Source: Tetmemena sp. SeJ-2015 (Eukaryota > Ciliophora > Spirotrichea > Sporadotrichida > Oxytrichidae). From it: a stretch of 64,000 nt of DNA. Where the stretch lies: assembly GCA_027382625.1 (NCBI GenBank), contig JAJKFJ010022492.1, positions 99,842 to 163,841 of the forward strand. Direction: 5' to 3'. The number at the start of each line of letters is the position of its first letter. Positions within the stretch are counted from its first letter, which is position 1. This document shows positions 12,501 through 23,604 of this stretch, piece by piece. The notes under the pieces are model-generated. The model made no database searches. It saw only the letters and a program-made list of their open reading frames with translations, and was not told where the DNA came from. The position numbers were made by a program, and so were the translations under genes.

Positions 12501-13660
12501 TAAAATTCAAAGTATGCATTTATCATCTGATTAGAGATGACTGTTCTTTTCTTGGCCATCAGCAACCTATTTAAAATAAGGATATGCATTCTAGTAAATT
12601 TGAAGAAGAGCCGCTTCCTGTTTGGACACCAAATTTGTTATTGATAGTGTTAGCTACTGCTTTGTTTGAGAATCCTTCGCTCTACATTTTATCAAAGTCG
12701 GTATGAAATATAAAATTTCCATCATTAACTTCTATAGTGTATGTTGATTGCTGCTTGATCTATGGCTGTGCTAGACTGACTCCTCTTCCTCTTCTGCGAT
12801 CTCCTCAGCTTAGCGGTTAGTTAATGGATTGTGCGAAATGTTCAAGCCCTGGGTCATGTTTCTCTAGGCAAGTCTATTCACCACTCCACCACTTCTTTGG
12901 CTTGGAGGGGTATTCCCACTCTCACCCTCCTTATTGTCTGCAAGTTTCTACGACAAGCCCACTGAGCCTTTTCTAAACCTCAGCTAATTCTAAGGTTAAG
13001 ATAATAATCTATATACTTAAACTTAAAAGGTAAGACCACACTATTGCTGTGCTTCCTTCCATGTCCTGGAGCTGAGGTTGTCTAAGCCCCTTGACTAGCA
13101 TTTTAATTGCTTGCCTTTCCTTTGGGGTTGTGGATGTGCACTCCCACCCTCCCTCTCAAAATAAATCTAGATCTCTCACTCATAGCAAATTATATGTGTC
13201 AAATCAAAATGATATAGAAGGAGTCGCCGTAGTCACCTTACTTGAAAACAAACTTCCCACCTTCGAAATATTGATATCTCAGCACCTGGCATAGATCAAT
13301 CAGGTGATGATTCTCGATTTCCTTCTCTTTGAAGAAACGGATTTCTTTCATCAGAGGAACTAGAATTTACAAATCCTTTTCTGTCCTCTGCTCCGGATTC
13401 ACTATATATACACCACTAAATAAAAATGAAGGAAAATTTTTCTTTTCCTAATATGATACTAAAACAGATTATGAGCAATAATAGATCTGGTATAAATCGT
13501 AATAATTTGTTGCATTCTTCTTAAGGATCTGAATAATCATCTACAGAGTATAAAAGATTGGACTATTTCTTACGAGCAGCTGAGGATCGGGAACGTTGTT
13601 ACTCCCACCGAAGCCAGTGAAAGCCGGCTTAGAGTCTATCTATACTATCAGCAAAAATAT
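9592..13660 (-). CDS. Cyclic-nucleotide-binding domain protein (paralogue 2)
   Basis: The same domain plan as paralogue 1. After LKKNPEQRTEKDLQ come the first CNBD (FFKEKEIENHHLIDLCQVLR, then KFVFKQGDYGDSFYIILRGR) and, around 11080-11480, a second (FLRCLPYFSQLTKTSLGKLT, then QILYREGEPAEYVYLVKEGQ). Between them lies a long acidic, Q/S-rich linker (12000-13000). The C-terminal tail is coiled (LLDNLMNLNKQRFEKEMQDK) and ends with TGA at 9592-9594. Three IESs are resolved (CTAATT, CAAAAT, ATTC pointers). Sequence above 13517 (SKPAFTGFGGSNNVPDPQLL) probably belongs to the N-terminal side; frames up to about 14030 may hold the first exons. The function is likely cyclic-nucleotide sensing or scaffold; no kinase domain is seen. 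Confidence 0.65.
11197..11245. other. IES, pointer CTAATT
   Basis: CTAATT occurs at 11197-11202 and 11246-11251. On the minus strand removal of 49 bp joins IEIKTIKN to QILYREGEPAEY, the expected CNBD strand order. Confidence 0.85.
13157..13204. other. IES, pointer CAAAAT
   Basis: CAAAAT occurs at 13157-13162 and 13205-13210. Removal of 48 bp eliminates an in-frame TGA on the minus strand and yields GDSFYIILRGRVGVHIHN, a textbook CNBD segment. Confidence 0.85.
13397..13513. other. IES, pointer ATTC
   Basis: ATTC occurs at 13397-13400 and 13514-13517. Deleting 117 bp joins IIQILKKN to PEQRTEKDLQ on the minus strand. A similar KKN-x-E-x-RT segment is contiguous in paralogue 1, which supports the junction. 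Confidence 0.75.
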
Positions 13661-14487
13661 TTTATAGCAAGCAAGATAAACTAGAGTTTAGTTGTTTGAA
13701 GTCTTGAAGGAGGGTTTTCGTTTTCTCACTAAACATTAACGTCACTCATTAATTATTTCTTACTCTTGATAGACTCGGGCGACCTGCTTTGGTTTGAGTC
13801 TTCTCGATTTAAAAGTATAGTGTAATGTTTTTAGAGACTTTGAAGTATTTTGATTTTACCTTGGTGAGGGTTGAAGGAGCAATCCTTGCCTTGAATCGGT
13901 GCTGCGTTACTGCAGTGGTATTTTATTTGAGCTCTACCTCCTGTGAGCGCCATGGTTGGAGGAAGCAGGTGATAGTTCTTTACAATGCGAGTCAGAGGCA
14001 TCTCTCCCCCTTTAGTCATTAGACTGTTGAAACTTCAAGGTCAACGGTGATCAAAACATTATAAATTATATTCAATACAAAGGTGGTTTCTATTATTCTC
14101 CACTCAAATCATCCACTACGATTTAATACACTCCTTTAAATTCTGATTATATTGAGGGATTTAGTTGCTGGTGGGAATACGTTGGACTGTGGAGGAGCGA
14201 GAATGTTCCTACTGCCCCTTCCTTACTCCATAAGATTCTGCTCTATTATTTCTATTTTAATTCTCTTCGAAACTTATCATTTAGAAAAATACTTTATTTA
14301 GATTTAAAAACTGATAATATTTAAACTTTGCTAGGAAGAATCGAGACTCGACGAGGACATTGAATTATAGATTTTAATTAGAATTATACTACGCTTATTA
14401 TGTGTTTATATTTGTATTAGCTTCTTCTTCTTCTCAATTCAATAATTCTATAAATAATTAACACGAGTACTTAACATTTGAAAGCTT
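13661..14487. other. Probable 5' region of CNBD paralogue 2 and spacer
   Basis: Short minus-strand frames with Gln-coded TAA/TAG occur at 13700-14030 (for example REDSNQSRSPESIKSKKQL), but I cannot join them to the CNBD frame. From about 14040 to 14487 the sequence is AT-rich without coding character. Confidence 0.35.
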
Positions 14488-15745
14488 TCAATCCTAAGTC
14501 ATCATGTTTGATAGATTACTTATTTCAGAAAGAGGAAGAAGCTTGCTAGCATTTTGCATTTTATTGTAATCTATACTTTCCAAATGAATGGAAATGTTTT
14601 AAGGATCTTAAGGAGAATGAAATTTAGTTAAAGAAATCAAATCATTAGGTTTATATTTAGAGAGTGGTTTTTAAACACGAACAGAAAGAAGTTGACTTCT
14701 CATTTGAGGGTTCTCAGTTGTAGTACTCATCCTCCCAGTCGGCTGAGCTGAAGACAGTAGCTGCAGGCTCTCCATAAGCTTAACAAATAATAATTTTATT
14801 GGAGCTTGTTTGACATGGAGGTTGTAAATGTCTGAGGAGTCCTCATCAAATAACATATAACTCTTATTTTATGTAGATATCCTATAATTTATTAGCAAAT
14901 TAGCTGTCTTATACTTCTATATCAGCGTAGGATGATGCTCTGGGGATGCCGAAGTTGTACCTGAGAGGAGTGCAGTTAGTAGGCTCATAGTCAATTGAAG
15001 TGATGGCATTTTTTATAAAACCTTATAATTTCAATGATGCCTAGTTGACCATCGAGTTGCTCGTAGTACTTCTCCTTTCCAGAGAAAAAGTCGAGGTGGT
15101 TGTTGCCAAGACCCCAGCCAATCACTTACAATCACACGCGCAATTATAGTTTACTTCTACTCTTTAATGAACATCGTCAACTCTGACACAGCCATTGTGC
15201 TTTTGACCGTTGGTGCCTGGAAGTGTCACTCCCACTAGCTGGTTCACATGGATGGTTGTGCCTACCTTATAGTCAATAGTAGCCACGCTAGTGTAGGGGA
15301 AGATTGGATTCAAACTAATAGCCACTTATTTTAAGTGTGGATTGTTAGCAGAGCCAATGCCGAATGGGAAATGATTCTGGTCGATTTAGTCGAAGCAGTT
15401 GAAGCCGTCTCCACAGTCGCACCCACCCAAGTTTATTACTCTATAAGAAATGCAAACTTATGCACAATTTAGACTCTCCCGTCGTTGAGTTTGCCAGTGC
15501 CTTCAACTCTCACTCGCTCAGCATAGTGTCTAGTAACTTTGGCAATATTTTGGCCGTCGCAAGTCTTCAGCCAGGTGTCCTTGGAGCCGCTACCTGATTC
15601 GTCTGACTCATAGCAAATCCAGTAGTAGGTCCACTTGCCGTGGCGAGCCAATGCGCTACAAAAATAACTCCAATAAGATAAAACCGATTTTCATTATAGC
15701 TGTCATGAGAGCAGCCAGGGTGATAAGTGACATGGTCTTTCTCAT
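14488..15745 (-). CDS. Secreted 3D/RlpA-like (double-psi beta-barrel) domain protein, paralogue 1
   Basis: An ATG at 15745 starts a clear signal peptide (MRKTMSLITLAALMTALA), with likely cleavage before RHGKW. The mature part has RHYAERVRVEGTGKLNDGR, a Cys-rich GDCDCG-like strand, FPFGIGSANN, NPIFPYTSVA, a GHNGCVRVDD-type segment and GWGLGNNHLDFF. The Asp/Gly/His-rich ending resembles the 3D and RlpA/MltA barrel, usually a polysaccharide-active or structural fold; the enzyme activity is not established. An IES with a 2-bp GC pointer splits the signal peptide from the mature part, and another (AC/GT) splits VDD from GWG. The C-terminal about 150 residues are less conserved; TGA at 14488-14490. 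A tandem paralogue lies just upstream in transcription. Confidence 0.6.
15124..15170. other. Probable IES, pointer AC
   Basis: A 47-bp interval between AC dinucleotides at 15124-15125 and 15171-15172 breaks the VDD...GWG motif of the 3D protein. Removal restores the frame as VDDVIGWGLGNNHLD, matching the uninterrupted paralogue (VDDKGWSFGSNHLD). The pointer is too short to be sure of the exact edges. Confidence 0.5.
15653..15698. other. Probable IES, pointer GC
   Basis: A 46-bp AT-rich interval between GC at 15653-15654 and 15699-15700. Removal joins the signal peptide (AALMTA) to LARHGKWTYYW in frame. There is no GT-AG pair that would make it an intron in the right phase. Confidence 0.55.
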
Positions 15746-16009
15746 ATTGATAGATTTGTGTGTATGTTGAATATCTTTTAAAATATTTATTACAATTTTA
15801 AGGCTAAGATTGTATAAATAGTGCAAGTTCTACTTGGATACAAGAACAGATACTATAATTATTTTGTATAATAATATCCAAATATTATTTTTTATAATAG
15901 GCTAAGATAAGCAAATTCTAGAGAAGATTTAAAGTGATTACTTAAAATGGCTATTGCTAAATGAGGAAATTTGGATTATCTTATAAGTTGGCAAGAGCAG
16001 ATAGGTAAA
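15746..16009. other. AT-rich spacer between the two 3D-domain genes
   Basis: No coding frame is seen. It must contain the 5' flank of paralogue 1 and the 3' flank of paralogue 2. Confidence 0.45.
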
Positions 16010-16881
16010 TCAGTGGAGGAACTGGCTTTAGAAAACTTTTAGATCTTCCTATGACACAGCATGAGCGTGACCATCTACGAAACTGTTTCTATTGATTTAG
16101 TACTCCTTAACATCATTATAAGTGCCTTGAGCTATCATGACTTGTGGAATATATTGGCTCTCCTCCTCTGAGATAATCTCATTCATGGCTGAGGAGTAGG
16201 CTTTTTATAATCTATTAAAACTCAATTTAACTTCTGAAGTGTGTTGAACATAGATATCGTCAGTGTCTTCAAAATTTAACATCGCAATGTTTATTAGAGA
16301 TGAATTGCTTTCGACTTGAACATCTGCTGCTTGGTATCTCTGGCCGCTGAAATTGTAGATGATGGGATTGCAACTGGCAGGAGCATAGTCTACAGATGTG
16401 ATGCCAAGCTGGTTATCAAGTTGATCGTAGTATTTCTCTCTGGCCACAAAGAAGTCAAGATGATTGGAGCCGAAAGACCAACCCTTATCATCAACACGCA
16501 CGCAGCCGTTGTGCTTCTAACCACCTGTTCCCGGGAGTACTACTCCTTTGAGTTGGTTTACCATGATAGTGGTACCCACTTTGTAGTCATTTGAAGCCAC
16601 TGAGGTGTAGGGATAGATTGGGTTAAATACAATAGGATAGTATAATTAGAAGTAGTGTATCTTGAATTTATGTGTTATCGTTTGAGCCAATGCCATAGGG
16701 ATACTTTGCGGGATCGAAGGAAGCAAAGCAGTTGAACCCATTGCCACAGTCGCAGTCACCGAGGTTTACTACTCTACCGTCGTTAAGTTTGCCAGTGCCT
16801 TCCATGCGCACTCGCTCTGCGTAGTGCCTTGTAACCTTTGCGATGTTCTTGCCAGAACAACTCTTCAGCCAGGTGTCATTA
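16010..16881 (-). CDS. 3D/RlpA-like domain protein, paralogue 2 (N-terminus missing)
   Basis: This closely follows paralogue 1 from DTWLKSC onward: VTRHYAERVRMEGTGKLNDG, KYPYGIGSND, NPIYPYTSVASNDYKVGT, GCVRVDDKGWSFGSNHLDFF, AREKYYDQLDNQLGITSVDY and ASCNPIIYNFSG. It ends with TGA at 16010-16012. A frame disruption around 16640-16680 is probably an IES that I could not delimit. The sequence stops matching at about 16881: the signal peptide and the first about 25 mature residues of paralogue 1 have no counterpart in the next 360 bp. Either the first segment lies elsewhere in the germline genome (a scrambled or distant MDS), or the copy is truncated. Confidence 0.6.
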
Positions 16882-17241
16882 ACTTTTTAAGTACAGACTT
16901 GCGTTAAAGTATGCATAGAATTAAATAAGAATTAAACTATTCAAATAAAGTTAGAAACACCATAACTTTCTTAATATAGGAAGATAGCAAAAGTCTTTCA
17001 TGAAATAACACTACTTTATGGAAGAGCAAGTATACTTTATTACCCTGATTTTTATTTTTCATGAAATGATTTATTCATCTTCTTCGTCTCTATTTCCTAT
17101 TCTTAAATGAACCTCTCTCTCTTATAAATAAAAGCTGTTGCTCCACTATAATAATAGCTTCCTTCGCTATAATTAAGTTTTATTATTAGAGAATAGGTTT
17201 GTTGATTGAAGGATTGTTAGATTTGGGATTAATTATTAAAA
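16882..17241. other. AT-rich spacer between divergent genes
   Basis: No coding frame with either strand's neighbours is visible, and no match to the expected N-terminal exon of the 3D paralogue 2 was found here. Confidence 0.4.
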
Positions 17242-18688
17242 ATGCAAATAGAAATAGGAATAGCTTTGATAGTTCTTGGCTTCGTCCTTCCAGTTGTTGC
17301 CTTTTTCGCAGTGAGAAAGATCAGGCAGAAATTGCGGGAAAAGCGAGGAGAAATCTTCGACAAAGACTGCGACTTTGTAGATGTCGAGGAGGATGGACAG
17401 CAATTCAAGGTGCCTCAAATTATTAGGAAAGCTGGCGCAAACTAGCTCTAGATTATGGAACGACTTAAAGTTAAGAAACCTCTCAAGGGCAAGAATCGAG
17501 AGGAGGCCTTCATAATGTACTTTCAGGAGGATGTCGCAAAACGTAAACTTAAGAAAGATCCAAACGCACCCGACCTCAATCAGTCATCAGTGCTTAAAAT
17601 AATGAAAGTTATATTTTGAACAGATCTTAATATTTTGAGTGCCGAACATACAAGACATATCAATTGATCCATTTAAAGGGCAGGATGCTTCGCCAAATGA
17701 AAAATAAGAGGATTAGAAATAACCAAACGCTGATGAGGCTCAGTAAGAAGGAATTAACAATAATCAATTAGCTGCCATTTAAGAAAAGAATGACGATGAA
17801 TCGATAGTATATTAGAGAACAACACTTCATTTTCATTTTTGAGTGAATGTAGCACAAACAGAGATGTGCAAGTGTAAAAGAACCCTGACTAAGTAGCTGC
17901 AATCCTTCAGTCGTAGAGAGTCCAGAACTAAATATAGCAATAATCACAAAGAAGTGAAATTCATAATATCGCTACTGGGCCACTCGATGAGAACGCGCAA
18001 CCTACTCAGCGAGTGCCTTTAAACAGATTACATAATAACTTTATGGTCCATGTTTATAATGGAGATTCAGCCTGACGAATTAGAAGTCTTAGGACTCAAG
18101 GCGGACGGATGGCTTTTTGACTGGTAAGCAGGGCAAAGACAAGCAATCTCAATTGAGCTCAGTAGCTGAAGATAAAGACATCGACGATGGAGTCAACTAT
18201 TCAGACGCCGAAGAAAACCACATGAATAGCTAGAATCGAAACTTTACCAACTCTCAACATCACAAAACGCAAACTTCTCGATTCAATAATTGAAGATCAT
18301 TTTAGGAGCTGAAATAGTTTCTTTAAACTTTTAGATTCAACAAAGTTAGATAGAGAGCAGCACAACAATAGTAAATTGAAGAAGAGGAGAAGGAGCAAGA
18401 TATTTCTACTTCTAGATAGAATAATCTGCAGCCGATTGAAAACAGCTTCTTGGGGAATAACGCAGACATCTCAGATATTATTGGTGATAATCAAAGACAC
18501 GATCAAAATAGGAGTAGAGTTAAAGCTAATATTCGTATGTATCTGACAATTGAATTTAAATTAATGAAGCTCAGGACTAATCTAACTAAGAAATGGTAAA
18601 CTTTTATGAAGAAGATAGTGAAGATCTATCTATGCTCAAAGTAATACATCTAAATGTATCTATAATTAAAGAAAGGAGAAATGTTTGA
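17242..18688 (+). CDS. Single-pass membrane protein with Q/N-rich tail, unrecognised
   Basis: ATG at 17242 opens MQIEIGIALIVLGFVLPVVA, an N-terminal membrane anchor of about 20 residues, followed by a basic juxtamembrane stretch (RKIRQKLREKR). Then come a soluble region (VEEDGQQFKVPQIIRK, EEAFIMYFQEDVAKRKLKK) and a long disordered tail rich in Q, N, D and S (GQDASPNEKQEDQKQPNADE; SDAEENHMNSQNRNF). Many Q codons are TAA/TAG. At least four frame changes occur (near 17600, 17810, 18075 and 18290), most likely IESs or short introns; the first can be closed by a GT repeat. The tail ends near FYEEDSEDLSML with TGA at 18686-18688. No family recognised. Confidence 0.55.
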
Positions 18689-18701
18689 TAAAATTTAAAA
18701 T

Positions 18702-21700
18702 TCATAGTTCATCTAAGTCGAGTGGAGAACTGATGTTACTTGTATGTTTGCTGCTTATCTATATCTCATTTAAAGACTGCTAATTCTCTATATTTTAGTT
18801 ATTCGCTAGATTTAGTCTGGTGATGTTTGCACTATCTCCTTCTTCTGCCCCTAGCTTCATACTTACTCTGGCGCTATCCTTCAAATTTATAATAGAACAT
18901 CACAATTTTTCATTATAATTGAAATTGTCAAAAGCCCCATTGTTATTATCCCAAGGCTCTATAGAATAGAAAGTTGCATCAAGCTTCTCTATATACTTAT
19001 TATTTTAAGCCGCCTGACTCTTCTATTCTAAATATTTATATCATAATCTTATAGAGATGATTTAATTTGAATCTAGCGTATCTTTGAAGCGATTAACTTC
19101 TCTAGAGAGAGTCTTCTTCGCTCTTTCTTTAGTGCTAGGACTTTACTTTTACTTCTGTAGCTACTACTCCTCCATCTTTTGCAAGATCTTCTGAGCGAAA
19201 TACTCCGCCTTCTTGTTTTCAAGTTCGAGCGATGGAAGATTCACGAACACATTTGTCATCACTTAAAACTTTTTATATATTCAGTGTACCTAATTAATCC
19301 TTATTTGATCACAACTATATTCTTCTTGCTGCTTTAGTTAGATTTCTTATGGCTCCTTGTCATATTTCTGCCTGCCTTTCCACCATGAGCCAGCTTTTCG
19401 TTTTGAAAAATTGTTTAAGGGTCGAAGTTTTGCATGTTTTAGCTTGCCAATATTTGCTGTAGCTGTTGTTAGCTTATTTACTAAATTTGTTGAGAGAGAC
19501 GCGACATCCCTCCTCCCTCACTTTATCTCAAAATCTGCCACAAATATAAGTGAACATATTAAATGTATAAGTTAAACTTTCTTTAATGTTCATATGAGGT
19601 ATCGAATTTTATTTGCTTTCCTTCTTTTACTTAGGCCTGTAATGATACTGGAATTATGTGTATCAAATCTATTTAAGAATGCATGATAATTAAATTACTC
19701 ATCCAAAAAAACTGATCCCTTGCTTCCCTCCCCATCCTCCTAGTATAATTTCTCCTCTTAGTTTGCGATTCCACTTTTCAAATAGATAAAGGAGCTCGAC
19801 TGTTGTTACTTATGACTTTATCTAGGCTTTTAATCCATATGATTCTGATTCATCTCTGGTTGGTTTGCGATTTCATTATCAGGGATTATTCCTTAGGAAT
19901 GACTGATAAAGTTCTAGCGATCCGATTTAAGTTGGGGCAGCTTCTGAGGCTTTGTAATTTAATCAATAGTCCTATCTGCTTGAAAATTCGTATTTTAAAT
20001 ATAGTCCAGAGGTGGACTCTATCTTACTTGCGCTGTCGCATACTAATCACAAAAATGTTTTAAGTCTAAGAAATAGTTAAAATAAAACAGTTAGAATTTT
20101 TTGACCTCTAAAATGAATTTTAAGTATATGAAAATCGTAAGATTAGTTGGCAGACTTATCTTATTTTTATCTTTAGCGTAGCTTCTTCTTAAAATTAATG
20201 CTTGTATCATTATAGTCATCTCTCAAGTTGTCCGCCTGTTACCTATGAACTTAATTAAACCATATCATTAAAATAAAAAGTGGAGAGAAGAGTGTTCATT
20301 CTTTAGAGTTAAAAAGTTTAGTATTAAGATTCAAGCAGTCAAAATATCTCTAGTACTTATGATTCTAAATTTCAAAGATAAATAAACTAGTTAAACAAAA
20401 TTTGCGAGAGCTATTCAGCAGAGGGATTTGAAAAATTTTTCTTGTGTAACTTTCCTTTTAAAATTTTGTTCCTAGCATTATTTGGAAGATCTGCACCTGC
20501 ATTCAATGTTTAAAGATTCATTGTCTTTACATTTGGACCATCATTGTGTTGAAATAATAACATTATAAATTACAAGAAATTTCGGAGAATGAGTCAATGA
20601 ACCTTGATTTGACTTAATTTTTCCAATATACTTGTTTGCTTTACTGAGGCTGTCTTCTTCTCTGGCTTTAAGATTAACGTTAGATTGTTTATTAAAGACT
20701 TAAGGTAGATTTACCACTGCCTATTTATTGCTACTACTTTAGACTAGACTAATGGGTATGGAAGAACTCTTATTATTCAAATTCTATTGCTTTTAGGCGA
20801 AGTCACCCATGTTCATCTGATTTAAACTTCTGCCAGAAAGATCTCCTAAATTTTGAGCTCCATAGCTGTAGATGGAACTCTTAGGGCTTTGAAGTGACTC
20901 AAGATCCTCATTGGAGAGATTTCTCTTTTTCTAGATTGCCCTTGAGCCCAAAAACTTCTTATTACTGGCTATCTCTCTATAAACTCTCTAGTTTAAGTGC
21001 GGAGGTTGAGAGGTGTTAAGTGGATAGTCTGAATTTTACTATTAGGATTACTAGTAGTTTTATATGTACTGTGAGTTTTAAGGAATCACAGGAATTTAGT
21101 GTTGGATCTTTCCGAAAATTGTGCGATGGAATTAGCTCCGAGAGAGGATATTCTTTTTACGGAAAATTTCCTCACTTGCAACCAGGGCCTTGTTGCTTTC
21201 TCTCTTAGCGAAACCTGATGAGGGATCATCACTAATGATTAATTAAGATTAATTTGAAATGAAATCAAGAAAATTGAAAATTGGAATATTTTTTGAATTC
21301 TCCATCATTGGCAATCAGCGCTTGGATTAAAAATGATATATGATTACGAACTTAGCTGTTGCTCCTAGATCAATATTGAAAGAGCCTGATACTAGTCTTT
21401 GCCAACAGCTTGCTGAATCTTAGGCTAAATTTGAATTTGCTGCTACTGGTCTTTCATTTTTAATTACAGTTGGAATTTTAATTAAAATTGATAATTGATT
21501 AAAATAATAAATGGAGAGTTGCAAATTTGTGACAGTTGAAATCGCAGATTCATCCCCTGATCTGCAGCTTGTTCGATAACTTATTAAAAATTAATATGTG
21601 TTTCTTCTTTAATCATCGTCTCAGCACTTCTCAGCAGGGAGATATGATGTGAGCAGTGATCTCAAATCCTAATATCAGCAGAACTTGTGTCGCTTATAAC

Positions 21701-23210
21701 TCTGTATTGAATTCTCCACACGGAAAGTTACAAGATAAAAGATTATGATTGTGAACTTATCGAATGCTCCTAGATTAATATTGAAAGAGCCTGATACTAT
21801 TCTTTGCCAACAGCTTGCTAAATCTTAGGCTAAATTTGAATTTGCTGCTACTGGTCTTTCATTTTTAATTATTTGTCCTTGCTTTTTTAATTACTATCTA
21901 TTAACTTTTTATAATGCTCTACGATCATATTTCCTTTAGATTTCTCATTTGTATTACTTTCTTTAAATTAATTCTAATTATTTCTCCCTATGGATTAGTC
22001 ATATCTCTCTTGCTAAAAATCGTACTTCATTGATTTCTTTACCTCATCTTGCACATTTTTCGAAAGGGATGGCTTGCTGGTGAAACTATCATAGCTTCGC
22101 TCCTATATCTCCAGAGATCTTTAACTTTGTTACTCTTAAAAATGATTTAAACTTATGCAAGTATCTATGCGTATTTGTATGTGTGTACTCTTGCCTCAAT
22201 TAGTTCCGCTTTTATAGATCTTGCTCAATTTAGATTTCAAAGCTTGCATAGAATTCTCTTTGCTACTGCAGTTTCTTGGCCATTGATTGACTAAAAGGTG
22301 ATATTTTAGTAGCTAATGAAGTGGGCTGCTAGTCTTCTCTCTTACTCTAAATAGAGACTTAGCTCCTTTCGAGTTTCTCAGGCGCAGGGGTGGCCTAAAT
22401 TAGCATTCTTTCTTGGCTGTGATTTGGCTGCTATTTATTTTGAACAGTCTAGTTGACGAATTTCTCATGAGGAAACTGCTTGTTAAAGTTTGAGAGTCTG
22501 TTTTGCTAATTTCTTAGCATCTTCTGATAAGTAAGGTGCTTTTTAACATAGCTGCTCTTTACTAAGATTGCTTTGCTTTATCAAATTTAAGATATAGAAA
22601 AAAAATTTCCTAATTTATCCCCGCCAGTGAGTTTGAGCTGAACCTATTTAATAGCTGTCTTTTGAGGCTGCCAAATCTGTCCATAGTCGTTATAGACATT
22701 TCTCAACACGGGAGGCTTGCTAGTCATCTATGAGTCCCTCTGAGTTGTTCCATCCTCGTCTTCGTCTTCAAAAAATATTCAATTTCACATGATTTAGTCT
22801 GGAATCATGGGGTCAGTTCCTATACTAAACTACCCTGCATCTAAGGCATTTGCATGATCATCGTTCTCTTCAACTTAAAGATTGAAAGACTTGAAATAAA
22901 ATAGCACTTGATCTTGATTTGGATGATTCTAGTTTGTGCTGACCTATGAGCCACGCTTACTCTTGAGTTTTTTATCTCTGGGTTTAAAGTTGTAACTCTA
23001 CTGCAAAGTCTACACAAGGTTCTGCTAATATATCTAACTTAGATTAAATTATATCATCCTTCATAATTAATTTTTTTCTTAAAAGTTTATTTTTTTATTC
23101 AGATTCCTTTGGTTGAGAGAGGCATCTATTTATTCTATATCCGGTTGCAATCTATTCCTAAAGCTACTATTTTCAAAAAGTCTAGCCTAATTCTTATTCT
23201 AAACTAGGCT
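18702..23210 (-). CDS. Large Q/S/N-rich protein, unrecognised (one or two genes)
   Basis: Minus-strand segments with Gln-coded TAA/TAG and no TGA cover most of this interval: NSSFRNRLQPDIEQIDASLN (23150), KPPVLRNVYNDYGQIWQPQ (22690), REFYASFEIQIEQDLQKRN (22230), HRTIFGKIQHQIPVIPQNSQ (21110), NLSNEDLESLQSPKSS (20900), NHMDQKPRQSHKQQQSS (19830) and EQFNYHAFLNRFDTHNSSII (19670). It ends in SSPLDLDEL with TGA at 18702-18704. The composition is that of a disordered scaffold; no domain was recognised. A second possible stop (TGA near 19279), followed closely by an ATG at 19260, could split it into two genes. The stop lies 13 bp from the stop of the convergent plus-strand gene. Confidence 0.5.
21341..21466. 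repeat. 126-bp direct repeat, copy A
   Basis: It matches copy B at 21746-21871 with 9 differences in 126 (about 93%), most of them in the first 25 bp. On the minus strand both copies encode KDQQQQIQIQPKIQQAVGK followed by QYQALSILIQE. Confidence 0.85.
21746..21871. repeat. 126-bp direct repeat, copy B
   Basis: Second copy of the coding repeat, 405 bp from copy A. The downstream (minus-strand) sequences of the two copies differ: copy A continues QEQQLSS, copy B QEHSISSQSQSF. Confidence 0.85.
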
Positions 23211-23604
23211 TTATTGCTAAATATACAAAGTGGAGAGAAATAAAGTTCAACTTTATTACAAAGAAAATACTTTGGGAGTGAAATAGAATTACATAAAAGA
23301 AACTGAATTAAAAATATAGTCAGTTGATAATACTTAATCAGAAACTACTTTTGTTATTGCAGCTAAAGAAATTTGTATTGCTCTTATAACTAATTTAGAG
23401 ATTGCTAAAAGGGCTAAGTTATTGATAATTGCTAGGGGCTGCGGCTATTGTTAGATAAATTTTGAGAATGAGCAAATGAACCCATCAATTTCTAATGATA
23501 GTCGAATGTATTCAATTCAAAATAAAAGAATAAAATTAGATATATTGAGAGAAGGCATTTGGTTATGCGCTTGAATGGTATGATTAGACCTTATTTACTG
23601 CTGT

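Noticed and set aside
20638..22600. Frames on the plus strand in the Q-rich minus-strand gene (for example 21020-21208)
   Set aside because: The minus strand is continuously open when TAA/TAG are read as Gln, so the plus frames are complements.
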